DNA of 64,000 nucleotides from JACNLN01 sp964626495 (lineage in GTDB: Bacteria; Fidelibacterota; Marinisomatia; Marinisomatales; CAZVFT01). Made by a program: the position numbers and the translations under genes. The stretch spans positions 4,878 through 68,877 of the forward strand of contig CAZVFT010000001.1 of assembly GCA_964626495.1 (NCBI GenBank). The letters are read 5' to 3'. Of this stretch, positions 63,018-64,000 are shown in pieces (positions within the stretch are counted from its first letter, which is position 1; every line of letters starts with the position of its first letter). The notes under the pieces were generated by a model. The model did no database searches, had not been told where the DNA came from, and worked only from the letters and a program-made list of their open reading frames with translations.

Positions 63018-63227
63018 ATGCCGATGTATGATTACAGGTGCCAAAAATGTGGTTACAAATTTGAAGAACTGATATTCAGCTGGGACAGTGACAAGCAGAT
63101 TGTCTGTCCAGAATGTTCATCCAAAGAGATCGAGCAACTTTTGAGTGCTCCTACAGCTATAGGAAAAACCCCAGCTGAGAGCTCTTCTTCTGGCTGTAGA
63201 GCAACAAAGGGCAGTCGTTTCACTTGA
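63018..63227 (+). CDS. FmdB-family zinc-ribbon protein
   Basis: 69 aa. The N-terminus MPMYDYRCQKCGYKFEEL, with Cys-x2-Cys at 8-11, and CPECSSKEIEQLLSAP (Cys-x2-Cys) make the typical zinc ribbon of FmdB-like regulatory proteins. A Ser-rich tail (AESSSSGCRATKGSRFT) follows. GGAAGGAG precedes the ATG. Usual length for the family; the target is unknown. Confidence 0.88.
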   Translation: MPMYDYRCQKCGYKFEELIFSWDSDKQIVCPECSSKEIEQLLSAPTAIGKTPAESSSSGCRATKGSRFT

Positions 63228-63447
63228 GGATAGTTTTTTGTACACCGGTCGGTGTTATTACTGAAGTTCCCCCGTTTTTTCCCAAGAAGTACTCCATCAT
63301 TTGCTAATATCCATGTTTTATGTAATAATGTCAGTTACAAGGTTTTATATGCTATCTTGTATTTTCGCGTTGCTGTCTCAACGGTAAATGGCTTAATGGC
63401 AGTTAAGACAACCCCCCCGCCTGACCTGATGCCAGATCGGGCAGGTG

Positions 63448-63490
63448 AACCGCTTCCCCACCTGACCATGCCAGTCGGGCAGGAGCGGTT
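63448..63490. repeat. hairpin repeat with AACCGCT arms
   Basis: AACCGCT (63448-63454) and AGCGGTT (63484-63490) are perfect arms around CCTGACCATGCCAGTCGGG plus CAGG. Confidence 0.65.
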
Positions 63491-63531
63491 TCCTCACAGG
63501 ATGATCACCATCGTAGTCAGACATGTTAATA

Positions 63532-63568
63532 AACCGTTCACGCCAGTCGGCGGACAGGTGAAACGGTT
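63532..63568. repeat. hairpin repeat with AACCGTT arms and GGCGGACAGG core
   Basis: AACCGTT (63532-63538) and AACGGTT (63562-63568) are perfect arms. The 23-bp core (63539-63561) differs from the 63605-63627 core at two positions only. Confidence 0.72.
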
Positions 63569-63597
63569 AAGGATATTTTGTGTTTGCTTCCTCATTA

Positions 63598-63634
63598 CCC
63601 CAATCACGCCGGTAGGCGGACAGGTGAATTGGGG
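63598..63634. repeat. hairpin repeat with CCCCAAT arms and GGCGGACAGG core
   Basis: CCCCAAT (63598-63604) and ATTGGGG (63628-63634) are perfect arms around the 23-bp core (63605-63627), which contains CGCCGGTAGGCGGACAGG, also found at 33813-33830. Confidence 0.72.
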
Positions 63635-64000
63635 TGCAGTCTCAACAGTAAATCGCTTAACAGAGTTCCCCCTTTTTTTTAACCGAAAAAACACTGCGCC
63701 ACATGTAAATATCCCTATCTTATGTAATAACAATACTTACACGGTTCTAAATGCTATTTTCAGGGGAACTCCCGGTGTTATTACCTTTGTAAAAATTTAA
63801 ATTTTACTTGTAACCTGTAGTTAATCATCGGGATTAAATGTAAGAAAAAATTTTTAAGTATTTGAATGACTCCATTTTCATGTGAGACGTATTTCACTAT
63901 TATATAATTCCTTCACATCTCGCAAGTTCACCGGAAACCATTAATATATTTAGGGCTTCCTCAAAAAGTCATATTTTCAAATTAGCAACATATTGTAGCT

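Larger units (their letters stand above)
63228..64000. repeat. repeat-dense intergenic region with four GC-rich palindromes
   Basis: No gene seen. It contains GCCTGACC...GGGCAGG (63419-63445) and three hairpins with distinct arms (63448-63490, 63532-63568 and 63598-63634, listed separately). The flanking DNA is also duplicated with divergence: TCTCAACGGTAAAT (63376) and TCTCAACAGTAAAT (63640), TTATGTAATAA (about 63318 and 63720), GGTGTTATTAC (63250 and 63772). The last ~200 bp are plain AT-rich DNA. Confidence 0.65.

Noticed and set aside
63419..63634. CRISPR array
   Set aside because: The repeats are palindromes with irregular spacing and changing arms; there are no constant direct repeats, unique spacers or cas genes.
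63252..63800. 182-codon frame over the repeat cluster
   Set aside because: It runs through several hairpin repeats and their diverged duplicate, so its length is a by-product of repeats and not evidence of a gene.

Overview
The window looks like the replication-origin region of a Gram-negative bacterium of the FCB assemblage. Evidence for a Gram-negative envelope is lpxB, lpxK and a TonB/ExbBD system. Evidence for the FCB group is three secreted proteins ending in a type IX-style sorting domain with the NYPNPFNP or AHPNPFN motif. That ending is common in Candidatus Marinimicrobia (Neomarinimicrobiota), Ignavibacteria, Caldithrix and KSB1-like lineages. Marinimicrobia is my best guess, but no rRNA is present to settle it. 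The sequence is a scaffold: a 100-N gap is flanked by the same 55 bp on both sides, the signature of two contigs that overlap by one assembly k-mer.

Layout. Positions 1-16.5 kb, minus strand: gyrA (cut by the window edge), gyrB, a DciA-like protein, dnaN, two parvulin-type chaperones, mfd, mnmG, mnmE, yidC, yidD and rpmH. At 16.7 kb the direction flips at dnaA, whose GTG start codon lies inside a perfect DnaA box; the likely oriC is the rpmH-dnaA interval. Two perfect parS sites lie in the first codons of mfd and mnmG. rnpA, recF and parAB are missing from their usual places. Positions 18-24 kb: a RibD/DHFR-like reductase, a membrane protein with an acidic tail, and a lipid A cluster (Gfo/Idh/MocA oxidoreductase, ICMT-like methyltransferase, lpxB, a DUF374 acyltransferase and lpxK). 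Positions 24-31 kb, minus strand: two paralogous FG-GAP/VCBS surface proteins and a CBS-less IMPDH/GMP reductase. Positions 31.7-41 kb: two type IX-type cargo proteins with similar leaders and a shared domain, and a secreted endonuclease/exonuclease/phosphatase protein in an operon with a lipid-kinase-like protein and a putative outer-membrane protein.

Positions 43.5-49 kb: a spore-photoproduct-lyase-like radical SAM protein followed by a peptide ABC importer (binding protein and two permeases, no ATPase), interrupted by a decayed REP-associated tyrosine transposase (RAYT). Positions 49-50.4 kb: an AbiEi/AbiEii type IV toxin-antitoxin pair with a perfect palindromic operator. Positions 50.7-53.5 kb: an aldo/keto reductase, a small Cys-containing protein, an orphan NuoB and a class I glutamine amidotransferase. 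Positions 53.7-57.2 kb: a diheme succinate dehydrogenase/fumarate reductase in C-A-B order. Positions 57.9-62.7 kb: exbB-exbD-exbD-tonB, a CtpA-type protease and a putative outer-membrane protein. A zinc-ribbon FmdB-like protein and a repeat-dense stretch end the window.

The most unusual feature is a dispersed family of GC-rich palindromes in the AT-rich intergenic DNA, with one inside a coding sequence. Many have a related core (for example TCCGCCGGTAGGCGGA) enclosed by outer arms that are complementary to each other but differ at each locus. The decayed RAYT is flanked by members of what looks like the same family, so a REP/REPIN-like system is the leading interpretation.
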